Below are positions 35,156 to 43,769 of a DNA stretch of 64,000 bases, piece by piece. Within the stretch, counting starts at the first letter, position 1. Each line of letters opens with the position of its first letter. Source of the DNA: Chryseobacterium camelliae (GTDB lineage: Bacteria > Bacteroidota > Bacteroidia > Flavobacteriales > Weeksellaceae). The position numbers and the translations under genes are program-made. The notes beneath the pieces are model-generated. The model searched no databases. It was not told where the DNA came from and was given only the letters and a program-made list of their open reading frames with translations. The stretch is taken from contig NZ_CP022986.1 in NCBI RefSeq assembly GCF_002770595.1, forward strand, positions 4,092,001-4,156,000, written 5' to 3'.

Positions 35156-35186
35156 AAAAACCCATCACATATCATGATGGGTTTTT
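35156..35186. terminator. Bidirectional terminator between the SDR gene and lipB
   Basis: AAAAACCCATCA and TGATGGGTTTTT form a 12-bp stem with a 7-nt loop between convergent genes. Confidence 0.88.
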
Positions 35187-35222
35187 ATCTATTGCTATAG
35201 CCGAAAGTGAATGATCTTGCCG

Positions 35223-35966
35223 CTAATTTTCCTGTTTACTGTACATAATCAGTTCAGCTTCGAAAACTTCAGTAAAATGTTTTCTGACGGCAGACTTTAC
35301 CTGTTCTTTTTCTTCAGGGGTCAGGTCCCTTTCCAGTTCTCTTTTCAGGGAAGTTACCTGCTTATCCTTGATGCCACATGGGATAATATATTCAAAATAC
35401 CGCATATCAGTGTCAACGTTCAATGCAAAGCCGTGCAGGGTAACCCAGCGTGATGCTTTAACGCCCATGGCGCAGATTTTCCGGGCATAAGGTTTTCCCA
35501 CATCCAGCCATACGCCGGTTTCACCTTTGGAGCGTTCCCCTTTCAGCCCGAATTCGGCGATGGTCCTGATGATCACTTCTTCAAGGTTCCTCATATATAA
35601 GTGAATGTCTGTGAAGAAATTTTCAAGGTCTAAAATCGGGTATCCTACCAGCTGCCCGTAACCGTGATAGGTAATGTCCCCGCCGCGGTTGGTTTTTACG
35701 AAAGTGGCCTCTATCTCTTTCAGCTGTTCCATTCCGGCCAGCATGTTTTCTTCGTGGCCGCTTTTGCCCAGGGTGTATACATGCGGATGCTCTATAAAAA
35801 GCAGGTAATTGGACGTGGTATGATGCTGCTCCGGCGGCACATCACGGTTTTTGATCTTGGTATCGATGATGCCTTTCATCAGCTGTTCCTGATAATCCCA
35901 CGCAGACTGGTAATCTTTAATGCCTAAATCTTCAAACAGCACTGCTTTGTTCTGATGTGTATTCAT
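35223..35966 (-). CDS. lipB: Octanoyl-[acyl-carrier-protein]:protein N-octanoyltransferase
   Basis: 247 residues from the ATG at 35966; a TTG three codons upstream is unlikely. The family hallmarks RGGDITYHGYGQ (94-105), the catalytic lysine in ARKICAMG (Lys163) and the acyl-thioester Cys197 in IIPCGI are all present. LipB moves octanoate from ACP to the lipoyl domains of 2-oxoacid dehydrogenases and the glycine cleavage H protein. It follows trpA on the same strand but has its own -7 element at 35984. Confidence 0.95.
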   Translation of the reverse strand: MNTHQNKAVLFEDLGIKDYQSAWDYQEQLMKGIIDTKIKNRDVPPEQHHTTSNYLLFIEHPHVYTLGKSGHEENMLAGMEQLKEIEATFVKTNRGGDITYHGYGQLVGYPILDLENFFTDIHLYMRNLEEVIIRTIAEFGLKGERSKGETGVWLDVGKPYARKICAMGVKASRWVTLHGFALNVDTDMRYFEYIIPCGIKDKQVTSLKRELERDLTPEEKEQVKSAVRKHFTEVFEAELIMYSKQEN

Positions 35967-35983
35967 ATCCCTCAATTGAAATA

Positions 35984-35991
35984 CAAAGATA
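35984..35991 (-). promoter_or_regulatory. -7 element of lipB
   Basis: TATCTTTG on the minus strand in the 32-nt gap between trpA and lipB, 17 nt ahead of the ATG, so lipB can be expressed independently of the trp operon. Confidence 0.5.
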
Positions 35992-35998
35992 GTGAATT

Positions 35999-36733
35999 TT
36001 AACCTTTAACAGAGCGGATAAAGCCCGAAGCTTTGTCCTTCCAGTCGGTCTCCTGAAGCAGGATATTGACGAAAGCCGTGCCTATAATTCCGCCGTCCGC
36101 ATGCCGGGTTACCGTTTCGAAATCCTGTCTTGACTGGATACCGAAGCCGATCATCAGAGGGTTGGTAAGCGGTAATGAGGCCAGGCCGGAAAGATAATCT
36201 TCGTTGTTGACCGCAGCCTTCTGGCTGCCGGTTGTAGAGGAAGAACTTACGGCATATAAAAAACCGGAACTCAGGGAATCCAGGTAGAGGATCCTTTCCG
36301 AAGAGGTTTCAGGAGTGACCAGGAACGTGAAGTTCAGGCCATATTTACGGATAACGGGCCCGTAATTTTTTTCAAATTCAACCGGCGGAAGGTCCGGAAT
36401 GATCAGCCCGGAAACTCCGCTATCCGCACAGGCTGCACAGAAGTTTTCAAATCCGAAGCTCAGCACAGGATTGATATATCCCATCAGGATCACCGGGATT
36501 TTGATATCATGTTTAACGGATTTCAGCTGGGAAAACAGCTTTTCAAGTGTCATTCCGTTATGAAGCGCGCGTTCATGGGCCTGCTGGATCACAGGGCCAT
36601 CCGCTACAGGATCAGAATACGGCATGCCGATTTCCATCATGTCCGCTCCCGAATCCTGGATCAGCTTCATAATATCCGCCGTATCTTCAGCTTCAGGAAT
36701 GCCGGCCGTAAAGTATATATTAAGTTTTTTCAT
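35999..36733 (-). CDS. trpA: Tryptophan synthase alpha chain
   Basis: 244 residues, a TIM barrel. The catalytic glutamate lies in MMEIGMPYSDPVADGPVIQ and the aspartate in LIIPDLPPVEFE; the phosphate-binding end is GFGIQSRQD and GGIIGTAFV. It cleaves indole-3-glycerol phosphate to indole and glyceraldehyde 3-phosphate, passing indole to TrpB through the tunnel of the complex. It is the last gene of the trpEGDCFBA operon, 21 nt after trpB. Confidence 0.96.
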   Translation of the reverse strand: MKKLNIYFTAGIPEAEDTADIMKLIQDSGADMMEIGMPYSDPVADGPVIQQAHERALHNGMTLEKLFSQLKSVKHDIKIPVILMGYINPVLSFGFENFCAACADSGVSGLIIPDLPPVEFEKNYGPVIRKYGLNFTFLVTPETSSERILYLDSLSSGFLYAVSSSSTTGSQKAAVNNEDYLSGLASLPLTNPLMIGFGIQSRQDFETVTRHADGGIIGTAFVNILLQETDWKDKASGFIRSVKG

Positions 36734-36754
36734 TTGAATAAAGTGGTAAATTGG

Positions 36755-37966
36755 TTAGAATTGATCAGGTAGTTGCCCATCCATATCCTGGACTTTTTTT
36801 AAGTACGTTTCCATATCCTTGTCTCCGCGTCCGCTCAGGCAGATGACAACCACATCATCCGGTTTAAAGGTCTTCTGATCAAGCACTGCCAGTGCATGAG
36901 CGCTTTCCAGTGCCGGAATAATGCCTTCGGAGCGGGTCAGTGCAAAGGCAGACTGTAAGGCCTCTTCATCCGTTATGCTGAAAAACTCCGCCCGCTTTTC
37001 ATTGAAAAGATGCGCGTGAAAAGGCCCGATACCCGGATAATCCAGCCCTGCGGAAATCGAGTGGGGCTCAATCACCTGTCCGTCTGCGGTCTGCATCACC
37101 AGGCTTTTGCTTCCGTGCAAAACGCCCAGGGTCCCTAAAAAGGTCGTTGCTGCCGTTTTTCCCGAATCTATGCCTAAACCACCGGCTTCTGCGGCAATCA
37201 ATTGTACATTTTCTTCCTCTACGAAATGGTAAAAAGCCCCTGCCGCATTGCTTCCGCCTCCTACGCAGGCAATGACATAGTCGGGATTCCGGTTTCCGGT
37301 CTGCTCATACAGCTGTTCGCGGATTTCTTTCGAGATAATACTCTGGAACCTGGCCACAAGATCCGGGAAAGGATGGGGACCCACCACACTTCCGATGACA
37401 TAATGAGTCGTCACAGGATTGCTGATCCAGTCGCGCAGGGCTTCATTAACTGCATCTTTCAGTGTCTTGGAGCCTGATGTGGCTGCCACTACTTTCGCAC
37501 CCAGCATATTCATCCGGGCCACATTCGGTGCCTGCCGTTTGATATCCACTTCTCCCATGTAGACAATGCATTCCAGTCCAAGCAGGGCGCAGGCAGTCGC
37601 AGTCGCTACCCCGTGCTGTCCGGCTCCTGTTTCTGCGATAATCCTGTTTTTGCCGAGCCTTTTGGCCAGCAAAACCTGTCCGAGCGCATTGTTGATCTTA
37701 TGGGCCCCGGTATGGTTAAGGTCTTCCCGTTTCAGGTAGATCCGGGTATTGTATTTTTTACTTAGGTTTTTAGCAAAGTACAGCGGTGTCGCACGCCCTA
37801 CATAATTTTTAAGGAGCTCCTGGTATTCCTGCTGGAAATCTTCAGATTCTATAATGGCTATATACTTCTTTTGCAGTTCCTCTACATTCGGATACAGCAT
37901 TTCAGGGATGAACGCTCCGCCAAATGCACCGTAATATCCGTTTTCGTCTGGGTTTTTATATTTCAT
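36755..37966 (-). CDS. trpB: Tryptophan synthase beta chain
   Basis: 403 residues, a fold-type II PLP enzyme. Lys90 in [14 protein letters not shown] forms the Schiff base, and GGGSNAAG binds the cofactor phosphate. It condenses indole from TrpA with serine to make tryptophan. It is the TrpB1 type, normally partnered by TrpA, which follows 21 nt downstream. The gap of 67 nt to trpF upstream shows no obvious terminator. Confidence 0.97.
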   Translation of the reverse strand: MKYKNPDENGYYGAFGGAFIPEMLYPNVEELQKKYIAIIESEDFQQEYQELLKNYVGRATPLYFAKNLSKKYNTRIYLKREDLNHTGAHKINNALGQVLLAKRLGKNRIIAETGAGQHGVATATACALLGLECIVYMGEVDIKRQAPNVARMNMLGAKVVAATSGSKTLKDAVNEALRDWISNPVTTHYVIGSVVGPHPFPDLVARFQSIISKEIREQLYEQTGNRNPDYVIACVGGGSNAAGAFYHFVEEENVQLIAAEAGGLGIDSGKTAATTFLGTLGVLHGSKSLVMQTADGQVIEPHSISAGLDYPGIGPFHAHLFNEKRAEFFSITDEEALQSAFALTRSEGIIPALESAHALAVLDQKTFKPDDVVVICLSGRGDKDMETYLKKVQDMDGQLPDQF

Positions 37967-38033
37967 TTTTTTGTTTTTTAGTAATTCAATGGTCTTCTAT
38001 ACAATCTGGAGTGGCTGTGCAGTTTGTTCATGA

Positions 38034-38711
38034 TCAATCTGTTTTGTAGATATTGGATACGAATTCTCTGATCCTGTCCAAATCCTTATCACCCGGCGTC
38101 CGTTCAAATTTTGAATTGATATCAATGGCAAAAGGCTTATGGCTGATGGTATCCAGGTCACCAATATTGTCTCTTGAAATTCCGCCGCTTAAAAAATAGG
38201 GAAGCGGAATATCCAGGCTGTCAAGGAGACTCCACTCAAAGCGTTTTCCGGTGCCGCCGTATCCTTTGCTGTCCGTATCAAACAAAATATAATCCACATC
38301 GTTCTGAACGGCCCGGATCTGTTCCGAAATCTCTTCTGAATGCTGCTCTTTTGAAACAGCATCGTGAATCCCGATTCTTACCGCCTTCATGATTTTAATT
38401 TTATGGCCTGCCTGTTTTCTGAGTGTGCTGATGTAAGTCTGGTCCTCATTTCCGTGCAGCTGGATCATAGCCAGGCCTGCTTTTTCGGCTACTTCAATAA
38501 CCTTTTCAACTGATTCATTCACAAATACCCCGGTTTTTCCCGGATGGTCAATAGACTGAATATAGGCTAATGTGAGCGAGTTCATGACAAAGCGGGGAGA
38601 ACGTTCATAAAATATGAATCCTATAAAGTCCACGTTCAGGGCAATCAGGTCCCGGATCTGTTCCTTTTTGGTCATGCCGCACACTTTCAGTGCCTGTATT
38701 CCGTTCTTCAT
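38034..38711 (-). CDS. trpF: Phosphoribosylanthranilate isomerase
   Basis: 225 residues, slightly long for TrpF. LKVCGMTKKEQI carries the catalytic cysteine, IGFIFYERSPRFV follows, and YILFDTDSKGYGGTGKRFEW holds the catalytic aspartate with the GGTG phosphate loop, then FLSGGISRDNI. It performs the Amadori rearrangement in the third step of tryptophan synthesis. It starts 9 nt after trpC as a separate gene, unlike the trpC-trpF fusion of enterobacteria. Confidence 0.95.
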   Translation of the reverse strand: MKNGIQALKVCGMTKKEQIRDLIALNVDFIGFIFYERSPRFVMNSLTLAYIQSIDHPGKTGVFVNESVEKVIEVAEKAGLAMIQLHGNEDQTYISTLRKQAGHKIKIMKAVRIGIHDAVSKEQHSEEISEQIRAVQNDVDYILFDTDSKGYGGTGKRFEWSLLDSLDIPLPYFLSGGISRDNIGDLDTISHKPFAIDINSKFERTPGDKDLDRIREFVSNIYKTD

Positions 38712-38720
38712 ATCCGTTCT

Positions 38721-39512
38721 TTATAATCCATGCACATGGGAAGACTGGCTGACAAAATCTGCAAAAGACTGTCCCGGATCGCTGTTTTTCATAAAATATT
38801 CGCCCATCAGGAAAGCATCAAAGCCCTGCTCTTTAAGGAACAGGAAATCCTTAACAGTATAAATACCGCTTTCCGCCACAGAAAGAGCCTGTTCCGGAAG
38901 CATATCTTTAAGCTGTACGGAATGCTGCAGATCCACTTTAAAATCTTTCAGGTTCCTGTTGTTGATACCTACCATGTCAATCGCGGACTGATAATGCTTA
39001 AGTTCAGTTTCGGTATGGATTTCCAGCAGTACTTCAAGGCCCAGTTCATGGGATAATGCGGTGAAATCATTCACCTGTTCCGGTGAAAGGCATGCCGCAA
39101 TCAGCAGCACAGCATCGGCACCGATGCTTTTAGCCTCATAAAACTGGTATTCATCAATCATGAAATCTTTGCGTAGAACCGGAATATGGATGTGGTTTCT
39201 TACCTTCATAACATCATCCAGGCTCCCGCCGAAAAAATCATGATCGGTAAGGATGGAAACGCCTCCGGCTCCGGCACGCTCATAGCTTGAGACCACTTCT
39301 AAAGGAGCAGCGCTATTGTTGATGATGCCTTTAGACGGTGACTGCCGCTTGAATTCTGCAATGATTCCGGTAGTATTTTTCAGGGAAGCCTTCATGGAAA
39401 GCGTTTTCCTGCCGAAAAACTCAGCATCTTTAAGCATAGCTAACGGCACTTTGGATTTTGCCGATAACACTTCTTCTTTTTTCCTCTGTATGATTTGATC
39501 TAATATCGTCAT
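38721..39512 (-). CDS. trpC: Indole-3-glycerol phosphate synthase
   Basis: 263 residues, a TIM barrel of usual length. IIAEFKRQSPSKGIIN contains the catalytic lysine, VLRKDFMIDEYQFYEAKSIGADAVLLI the second catalytic lysine, and VGINNRNLKDFKVDL the conserved Asn/Arg pair; ESGIYTV and FLMGEYFMK close the phosphate site. It cyclises the carboxyphenylamino deoxyribulose phosphate to indole-3-glycerol phosphate. 75 nt separate it from trpD. Confidence 0.96.
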   Translation of the reverse strand: MTILDQIIQRKKEEVLSAKSKVPLAMLKDAEFFGRKTLSMKASLKNTTGIIAEFKRQSPSKGIINNSAAPLEVVSSYERAGAGGVSILTDHDFFGGSLDDVMKVRNHIHIPVLRKDFMIDEYQFYEAKSIGADAVLLIAACLSPEQVNDFTALSHELGLEVLLEIHTETELKHYQSAIDMVGINNRNLKDFKVDLQHSVQLKDMLPEQALSVAESGIYTVKDFLFLKEQGFDAFLMGEYFMKNSDPGQSFADFVSQSSHVHGL

Positions 39513-39587
39513 AATATGTTTTTTAGCTTTTATTAAGGATTATTCGTGCTTGAGCATCATTCCTGATTGAACGGAGAAATCCCGGTT

Positions 39588-40574
39588 CTATTGAAGCAGC
39601 ATTTCCAGGCTTTGCAGGGCTTTACCGCTCTTCAGACTATCCTCAGCAAGCAGGAGGCATTCTTTATAATCTCCGTATCGGTGGGTGTGATGAAGCGCTA
39701 CGGCAGCATTGGCCAGGACAACCGAATTCTGCTGTTCCGTCCCTTTTCCTTCCAGGATTTTCCTGAATAATGCTGCCGTTTCCCCGATGGTTCCTCCTGC
39801 CTGGATGCTTTCCGGACTGACGGCATTGAATCCGAGATCTTCTGCGGAGTACATTTCTTCGCCGTATTTGGTAATGATTTTGGTATCCCGTGTAAGGCTG
39901 ATTTCATCATATCCGTCCATGCCGTGAACCAGGACAAATTCACGGCTGTCTTTCTGCAAAAGGTATTGGTAGATCCTTGCAATTTCAAGGTTATACACGC
40001 CGATCACGGAATATTGGGGTTTCGCAGGGTTCACCAGCGGTCCTAAGAGGTTGAAAAATGTACGCAGTCCCAGAGCTTTCCTTAAAGCTCCCACTGATTG
40101 CAGGGCAGGGTGGAAGTAAGGCGCGTGCAGGAAACAGATGTTGGCTTTCGCCAGGTCCTCATTCAGTTCTTCCGAAGTTTTTTTGAACTGATAGCCAAGT
40201 TCTTCCAGTACATTGGAAGCACCCGTGGTGGTTGAAGCCCCGTAATTTCCGTGCTTGGAAACTTTCTGTCCTGTCCCGGCCACAACAAAACTGGCCAGGG
40301 TTGAGATATTGATGGTGTTTTTTCCGTCACCGCCCGTTCCGACGATATCCAGCAAGCCGTCTTCTTCAAGGGTTACCGGAACTGCCATCTGTAAAAGGGC
40401 TTCCCGGAAGCCTTCCAGCTCCTGAAGGGTGATGTTGCGAAGCAGGAAAACACTGATGAACGCTGTGATTTCAGCATCATTGAATTTATTATGGGCTATT
40501 TCAAGCATCATTGCTTTCGCTTCAGATTTGGACAGCGTATAATGATTGAACAGGTATTGCAGTATTTCTTTCAT
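39588..40574 (-). CDS. trpD: Anthranilate phosphoribosyltransferase
   Basis: 328 residues. GTGGDGKNT (79-87) is the PRPP-binding signature, KHGNYGASTTTGASNVLEELG follows, and NLLGPLVNPAKP is the conserved hinge. It attaches the phosphoribosyl group to anthranilate, the second step of the pathway. It is a stand-alone TrpD, not fused to TrpG, and starts 32 nt after the trpG stop. Confidence 0.96.
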   Translation of the reverse strand: MKEILQYLFNHYTLSKSEAKAMMLEIAHNKFNDAEITAFISVFLLRNITLQELEGFREALLQMAVPVTLEEDGLLDIVGTGGDGKNTINISTLASFVVAGTGQKVSKHGNYGASTTTGASNVLEELGYQFKKTSEELNEDLAKANICFLHAPYFHPALQSVGALRKALGLRTFFNLLGPLVNPAKPQYSVIGVYNLEIARIYQYLLQKDSREFVLVHGMDGYDEISLTRDTKIITKYGEEMYSAEDLGFNAVSPESIQAGGTIGETAALFRKILEGKGTEQQNSVVLANAAVALHHTHRYGDYKECLLLAEDSLKSGKALQSLEMLLQ

Positions 40575-40606
40575 AACAGGATTCTGTAAAAATTAATCAG
40601 TCTGGT

Positions 40607-41221
40607 TTAGTGGAGAAGAAAGTTCCTGATGATGGTTTCTCCGTCCGGTGTCAGAATGCTTTCGGGGTGGAACTGCACACCATGCACATCATATGTTTTG
40701 TGTTGCAGAGCCATGATCATGCCGTCGTTATCCACAGCGGTAATTTCCAGTTCTTCAGGAAACCCTTCGGTGTTGACTGCCCAGCTGTGGTATCTCCCGA
40801 CTTCCATTCCGGAAGCAAGGTCACGGAAAAGTTTTGTTTTTTCTTTGACCAGGTTAGCTGGGGTAGAAACCCCGTGGAAGATCTCGGAAAGGTTGATCAG
40901 GGTTCCGCCGAACGCTTCCGCAATCGCCTGCTGTCCCAGGCATACGCCCAGGATGCTTTTGCTGGGAGCATACTCCCGGATCAGGTCCAGCAGAATGCCT
41001 GCTTCTTCCGGGATACCGGGACCGGGCGAAAGAATGATTTTATCATATTGTGCAATATCTTCGAGGGAGATCTCATCATTCCTCACGACATCCACTTTTC
41101 GGCCTAAGATCCTTTCTATGATCTGCACCAGGTTGTAGGTGAAGCTGTCATAGTTGTCAAAGACCAGGATTTTTGCTTCGTAATCCGTATCGGATGGAGG
41201 TATGGGTAGGGTAGTATTCAT
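40607..41221 (-). CDS. trpG: Anthranilate synthase component II (glutamine amidotransferase)
   Basis: 204 residues, a class I amidotransferase: FDNYDSFTYNLVQ at the start, the nucleophile Cys94 in LGVCLGQQAI, and the His185/Glu187 pair in VQFHPESIL. It supplies ammonia to TrpE. The first 15 residues are an extra Pro/Thr-rich extension ahead of the fold. Because it lies between trpE and trpD, a trp role is favoured over PabA, though such subunits may serve both. Confidence 0.93.
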   Translation of the reverse strand: MNTTLPIPPSDTDYEAKILVFDNYDSFTYNLVQIIERILGRKVDVVRNDEISLEDIAQYDKIILSPGPGIPEEAGILLDLIREYAPSKSILGVCLGQQAIAEAFGGTLINLSEIFHGVSTPANLVKEKTKLFRDLASGMEVGRYHSWAVNTEGFPEELEITAVDNDGMIMALQHKTYDVHGVQFHPESILTPDGETIIRNFLLH

Positions 41222-41287
41222 TTTTAAGGATAAGGTTGGTTATTGTATCAGATATAAATCTGTCGGTTATAAATGGTTAGTCGTGGA

Positions 41288-42709
41288 TCAGTCTGCTATT
41301 TTCTCTGCTTTTTCCACTGCTTTTTTCAGGGCATTCAGCTTATTATTGACTTCCTGCAGTTCATTTTCAGGTACCGAGTGGGCGACAAGGCCTGCTCCTG
41401 CCTGATAATATAGGGTGTTGTTTTTACTCAGGAACGTCCTGATCATGATGGCCTGGTTGCAGGTTCCGTTCAGTCCGATCATCCCGATACAGCCTCCGTA
41501 GTATCCCCTGGAATCTTTTTCATACGCATCAATCAGCTGAAGGGCTTTGTGTTTCGGTGCACCGCTTAAAGTTCCCTGGGGAAAGGTAGCCGATACCATT
41601 TCGAAAGGCTGGATGCCGGCCGGAAGATCGGCTGTTACTTCGCTTACCATATGAATCACGTGGGAAAAGAGCTGGATCTCTTTCAGTTTCGTTACCGTAA
41701 CATTGTTTCCCAGTTTCCCCAGGTCGTTTCTGGCCAGGTCCACCAGCATCGTATGTTCTGCGTTTTCTTTCGGATCTTTTTTTAAGGTTTCAATAGCCTT
41801 CAGGTCAGTGTCCAGATGGCCCGTCCTTTTGAATGTCCCGGCAATCGGGTGGATTACAGCCTGGTTATTTTTGATGATGAGCTGGCTTTCCGGGCTGGAA
41901 CCGAACAGTTTGTAATTGCCATAGTCGAAGAAAAAGAGGTAAGGAGAGGGGTTGATGTTCCGCAATGCGCGGTACACATTGAATTCATCACCGGTAAACT
42001 TCTGCTGAAACCTCCTGCTGAGTACCAGCTGGAATACATCGCCCCTCATGCAGTGCTTCTGGGCCGTTTTTACCAGTGCGATATATTCTTCATCGGTAAG
42101 GTTGGACGTTTCCGAACCGGATTTCCCGAAAGGATAAATCACCGGATTCCTGTTCTTGATCAGGCTTTCAAGGTGATAGAGCTCGGAGCGAACGCCTTCA
42201 ATGCGGTTTTCAATAAAATGCATTTCATCATTGTAATGATTGATCGCAATCACATACTGGTAAAGGCGGTACCTGAGCAGCGGGATCTCCACTTCCGGGC
42301 TCTGTGCTTTAAAGGTGACTTTTTCAAAAAGCTGTACCGCATCAAAACTGGTATACCCGAACACGCTCTGTGCGGTTTCCTCTACTGCGTCTTTTGCCTT
42401 TTCACATTCAAAAATCTGGCAGAAATCCCTGAAAATATCGGTTACCGAATGTCCTTCCAGCGGCTGTTTTACCGGTTCTTCCAGCGGGAGTTTTACCTCA
42501 AATTCTTTCAGCGACCTGATCTCTATTCCGGCAATGGCATTGATGCCGATATACGAGAAATTGTGCTCTGCATTCCTGGAATCCGAACTTTCCAGCAGTA
42601 CCGTATCCCTGAAATGGTCCCTTACCTGAAGGTAAATGTTCATGGGAGTCTGCAGGTCTCCGAGTGTTTTTTTTGAAACGGTTTTTATTTTGATTTTTTT
42701 GTGGAACAT
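41288..42709 (-). CDS. trpE: Anthranilate synthase component I
   Basis: 473 residues. The feedback site motif LLES (38-41) is present, so tryptophan inhibition is expected. The chorismate-binding core shows LFGSSPESQLI, IAGTFKRTGH, and TFPQGTLSGAPKHKAL. It makes anthranilate from chorismate with ammonia from TrpG. It is the first structural gene of the operon; its ATG lies 24 nt beyond the attenuator terminator at 42734-42767, so its expression depends on read-through. Confidence 0.96.
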   Translation of the reverse strand: MFHKKIKIKTVSKKTLGDLQTPMNIYLQVRDHFRDTVLLESSDSRNAEHNFSYIGINAIAGIEIRSLKEFEVKLPLEEPVKQPLEGHSVTDIFRDFCQIFECEKAKDAVEETAQSVFGYTSFDAVQLFEKVTFKAQSPEVEIPLLRYRLYQYVIAINHYNDEMHFIENRIEGVRSELYHLESLIKNRNPVIYPFGKSGSETSNLTDEEYIALVKTAQKHCMRGDVFQLVLSRRFQQKFTGDEFNVYRALRNINPSPYLFFFDYGNYKLFGSSPESQLIIKNNQAVIHPIAGTFKRTGHLDTDLKAIETLKKDPKENAEHTMLVDLARNDLGKLGNNVTVTKLKEIQLFSHVIHMVSEVTADLPAGIQPFEMVSATFPQGTLSGAPKHKALQLIDAYEKDSRGYYGGCIGMIGLNGTCNQAIMIRTFLSKNNTLYYQAGAGLVAHSVPENELQEVNNKLNALKKAVEKAEKIAD

Positions 42710-42733
42710 CTGTATTGGTTTACATTTTTAAAT

Positions 42734-42767
42734 AAAAAAAAGACTTCAACGGTATCCGTCAAAGTCT
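42734..42767 (-). terminator. trp attenuator terminator
   Basis: On the minus strand, AGACTTTGACGG and CCGTTGAAGTCT make a 12-bp stem (two G-U pairs) with an ATA loop, followed directly by eight T residues. It stands between the Trp-rich leader peptide gene and trpE. Its 5' arm (42757-42767) can instead pair with the leader segment at 42820-42829. Confidence 0.88.
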
Positions 42768-42797
42768 CTATATGCTAAATATTATTTTTGTCTTGCG

Positions 42798-42875
42798 TTA
42801 ACAACATAACAATACTTCCAGACCCGACGAAGAGTTTGAAAGCCACCACCAGTTATTGTTGCTGATCTGATTCAT
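42798..42875 (-). CDS. trpL: Trp operon leader peptide (25 residues, Trp-Trp-Trp)
   Basis: A 25-codon open frame ATG to TAA. It begins M-N-Q-I-S-N-N-N and then has three consecutive TGG codons (9-11, at 42843-42851), ending V-L-L-C-C. Tryptophan is normally the rarest residue, so three in a row directly upstream of a trp operon and an intrinsic terminator identify a ribosome-sensing leader. The ATG lies only 4 nt from the -7 element, so the transcript is nearly leaderless. The peptide itself probably has no function beyond translation. Confidence 0.85.
   Translation of the reverse strand: MNQISNNNWWWLSNSSSGLEVLLCC
42820..42829 (-). promoter_or_regulatory. Antiterminator segment of the trp attenuator
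   Basis: On the minus strand CGTCGGGTCT, in leader codons 16-19, can form 10 pairs (two G-U, one bulged T) with the 5' arm of the terminator, AGACTTTGACG. A ribosome stalled at the Trp codons would leave this segment free and thereby prevent the terminator. Confidence 0.6.
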
Positions 42876-42879
42876 GAGA

Positions 42880-42915
42880 CAAAAGTAAATATTTTTTTGA
42901 TATGAAATACAAAAA
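42880..42915 (-). promoter_or_regulatory. trp operon promoter
   Basis: On the minus strand TTTTTG (42910-42915), 22 nt, TACTTTTG (42880-42887), an exact TAnnTTTG. The expected start falls within 0-2 nt of the leader-peptide ATG. Confidence 0.65.
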
Positions 42916-43012
42916 TCCCGAAAAATTATCAAAGCTTAACTTTTCTCCTGATATTAACCGGTCAAGACCCTGAAAAAATCCTGATTTGTCATAACCTGAA
43001 ATTTATTTTTTA

Positions 43013-43020
43013 TATTTTTG
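43013..43020 (+). promoter_or_regulatory. -7 element of the lipoprotein/cytochrome pair
   Basis: TATTTTTG, exact, 21 nt before the ATG at 43042; a TTG at 42986-42988 is 24 nt upstream. This promoter is divergent from the trp promoter. Confidence 0.5.
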
Positions 43021-43041
43021 CTTAAATAATATAGAAAAAGA

Positions 43042-43269
43042 ATGAAAAAAGTATTAGCCGCCGCATTTATTGCAAGCTTATTGATGATCAACTGTTCTAA
43101 GAAAACAGATCATTCCCTGCAGGACAGCAACACGATGCTGGAAGAACCTGAAGTACCAACAGTAACCGATTCAACCGCTAAAAAAGCAGATACACCGGCT
43201 GCCACAGCTACTGCACCTGCCGCCACAGCTACCGACGCTGCCAAAAAAGATTCCACAGCAGCCAAATAA
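43042..43269 (+). CDS. Small Ala/Thr-rich lipoprotein
   Basis: 75 residues with a lipoprotein signal peptide and lipobox MINC (Cys18). The rest is a low-complexity tail of Ala, Thr, Pro and Lys (PAATATAPAATATDAAKK), probably extended and disordered. Its stop overlaps the start of the next gene by one base (TAATG), so translation is coupled to the cytochrome c lipoprotein. It may tether or space that cytochrome at the envelope; no family is recognised. Confidence 0.65.
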   Translation: MKKVLAAAFIASLLMINCSKKTDHSLQDSNTMLEEPEVPTVTDSTAKKADTPAATATAPAATATDAAKKDSTAAK

Positions 43270-43640
43270 TGAAAAAACTGTTTTTAACAGGATGCATAGG
43301 GCTGCTTATGGCATCCTGTTCTAAAAAAGAAAATACGGCCGTACAGTCTCCGGAACAGCCCGGCCAATCTGAACAGGCGGTCAGCCAGCTTTCCGGGGAA
43401 CAGCTGATTCAGACGCTGGATTGCTCAGGGTGCCACGCTGTGGATGAAAGGATGATCGGCCCTTCGTACCGTGACATTGCAGGCAGGTACACCGAGAAGG
43501 ATGCGGAACTGCTGGCTTCCAAGATCATCGAGGGAGGAAGCGGAGTGTGGGGAAGCGTCCCTATGCCGCCCCATCAGCAGATTTCAAAGGAAGACGCAAA
43601 GAAGATGGTAGGCTATATCCTTACGCTGAAAAATAAATAA
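43269..43640 (+). CDS. c-type cytochrome lipoprotein
   Basis: 123 residues. A lipobox ASC (Cys17) anchors it in the membrane. The heme motif is CSGCH (Cys52, Cys55, His56) and the distal ligand is probably Met99 in SVPMPPH, giving a class I, cytochrome c551-like fold. It would carry electrons in the periplasm, for instance to a terminal oxidase. It is translationally coupled to the upstream lipoprotein; a hairpin at 43665 follows. Confidence 0.88.
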   Translation: MKKLFLTGCIGLLMASCSKKENTAVQSPEQPGQSEQAVSQLSGEQLIQTLDCSGCHAVDERMIGPSYRDIAGRYTEKDAELLASKIIEGGSGVWGSVPMPPHQQISKEDAKKMVGYILTLKNK

Positions 43641-43664
43641 ATTTTTACATTCGTAAAAGAATAC

Positions 43665-43694
43665 ATGCTGTTCCCGTGAGGGAGCAGCATTTTG
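43665..43694 (+). terminator. Terminator after the cytochrome gene
   Basis: ATGCTGTTCCC, loop GTGA, GGGAGCAGCAT (11-bp stem, one G-U), then TTTTGTTGT. Confidence 0.8.
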
Positions 43695-43714
43695 TTGTAT
43701 AAGGGCGGAATTTT

Positions 43715-43747
43715 TTTGCCTCATACCTTTAAAAACCCTTATCTTTG
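43715..43747 (+). promoter_or_regulatory. Promoter of lysS
   Basis: TTTG (43715-43718), 21 nt, TATCTTTG (43740-43747), 22 nt before the ATG at 43770. Confidence 0.6.
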
Positions 43748-43769
43748 CCCGTTATTGAAATACAGAAAA

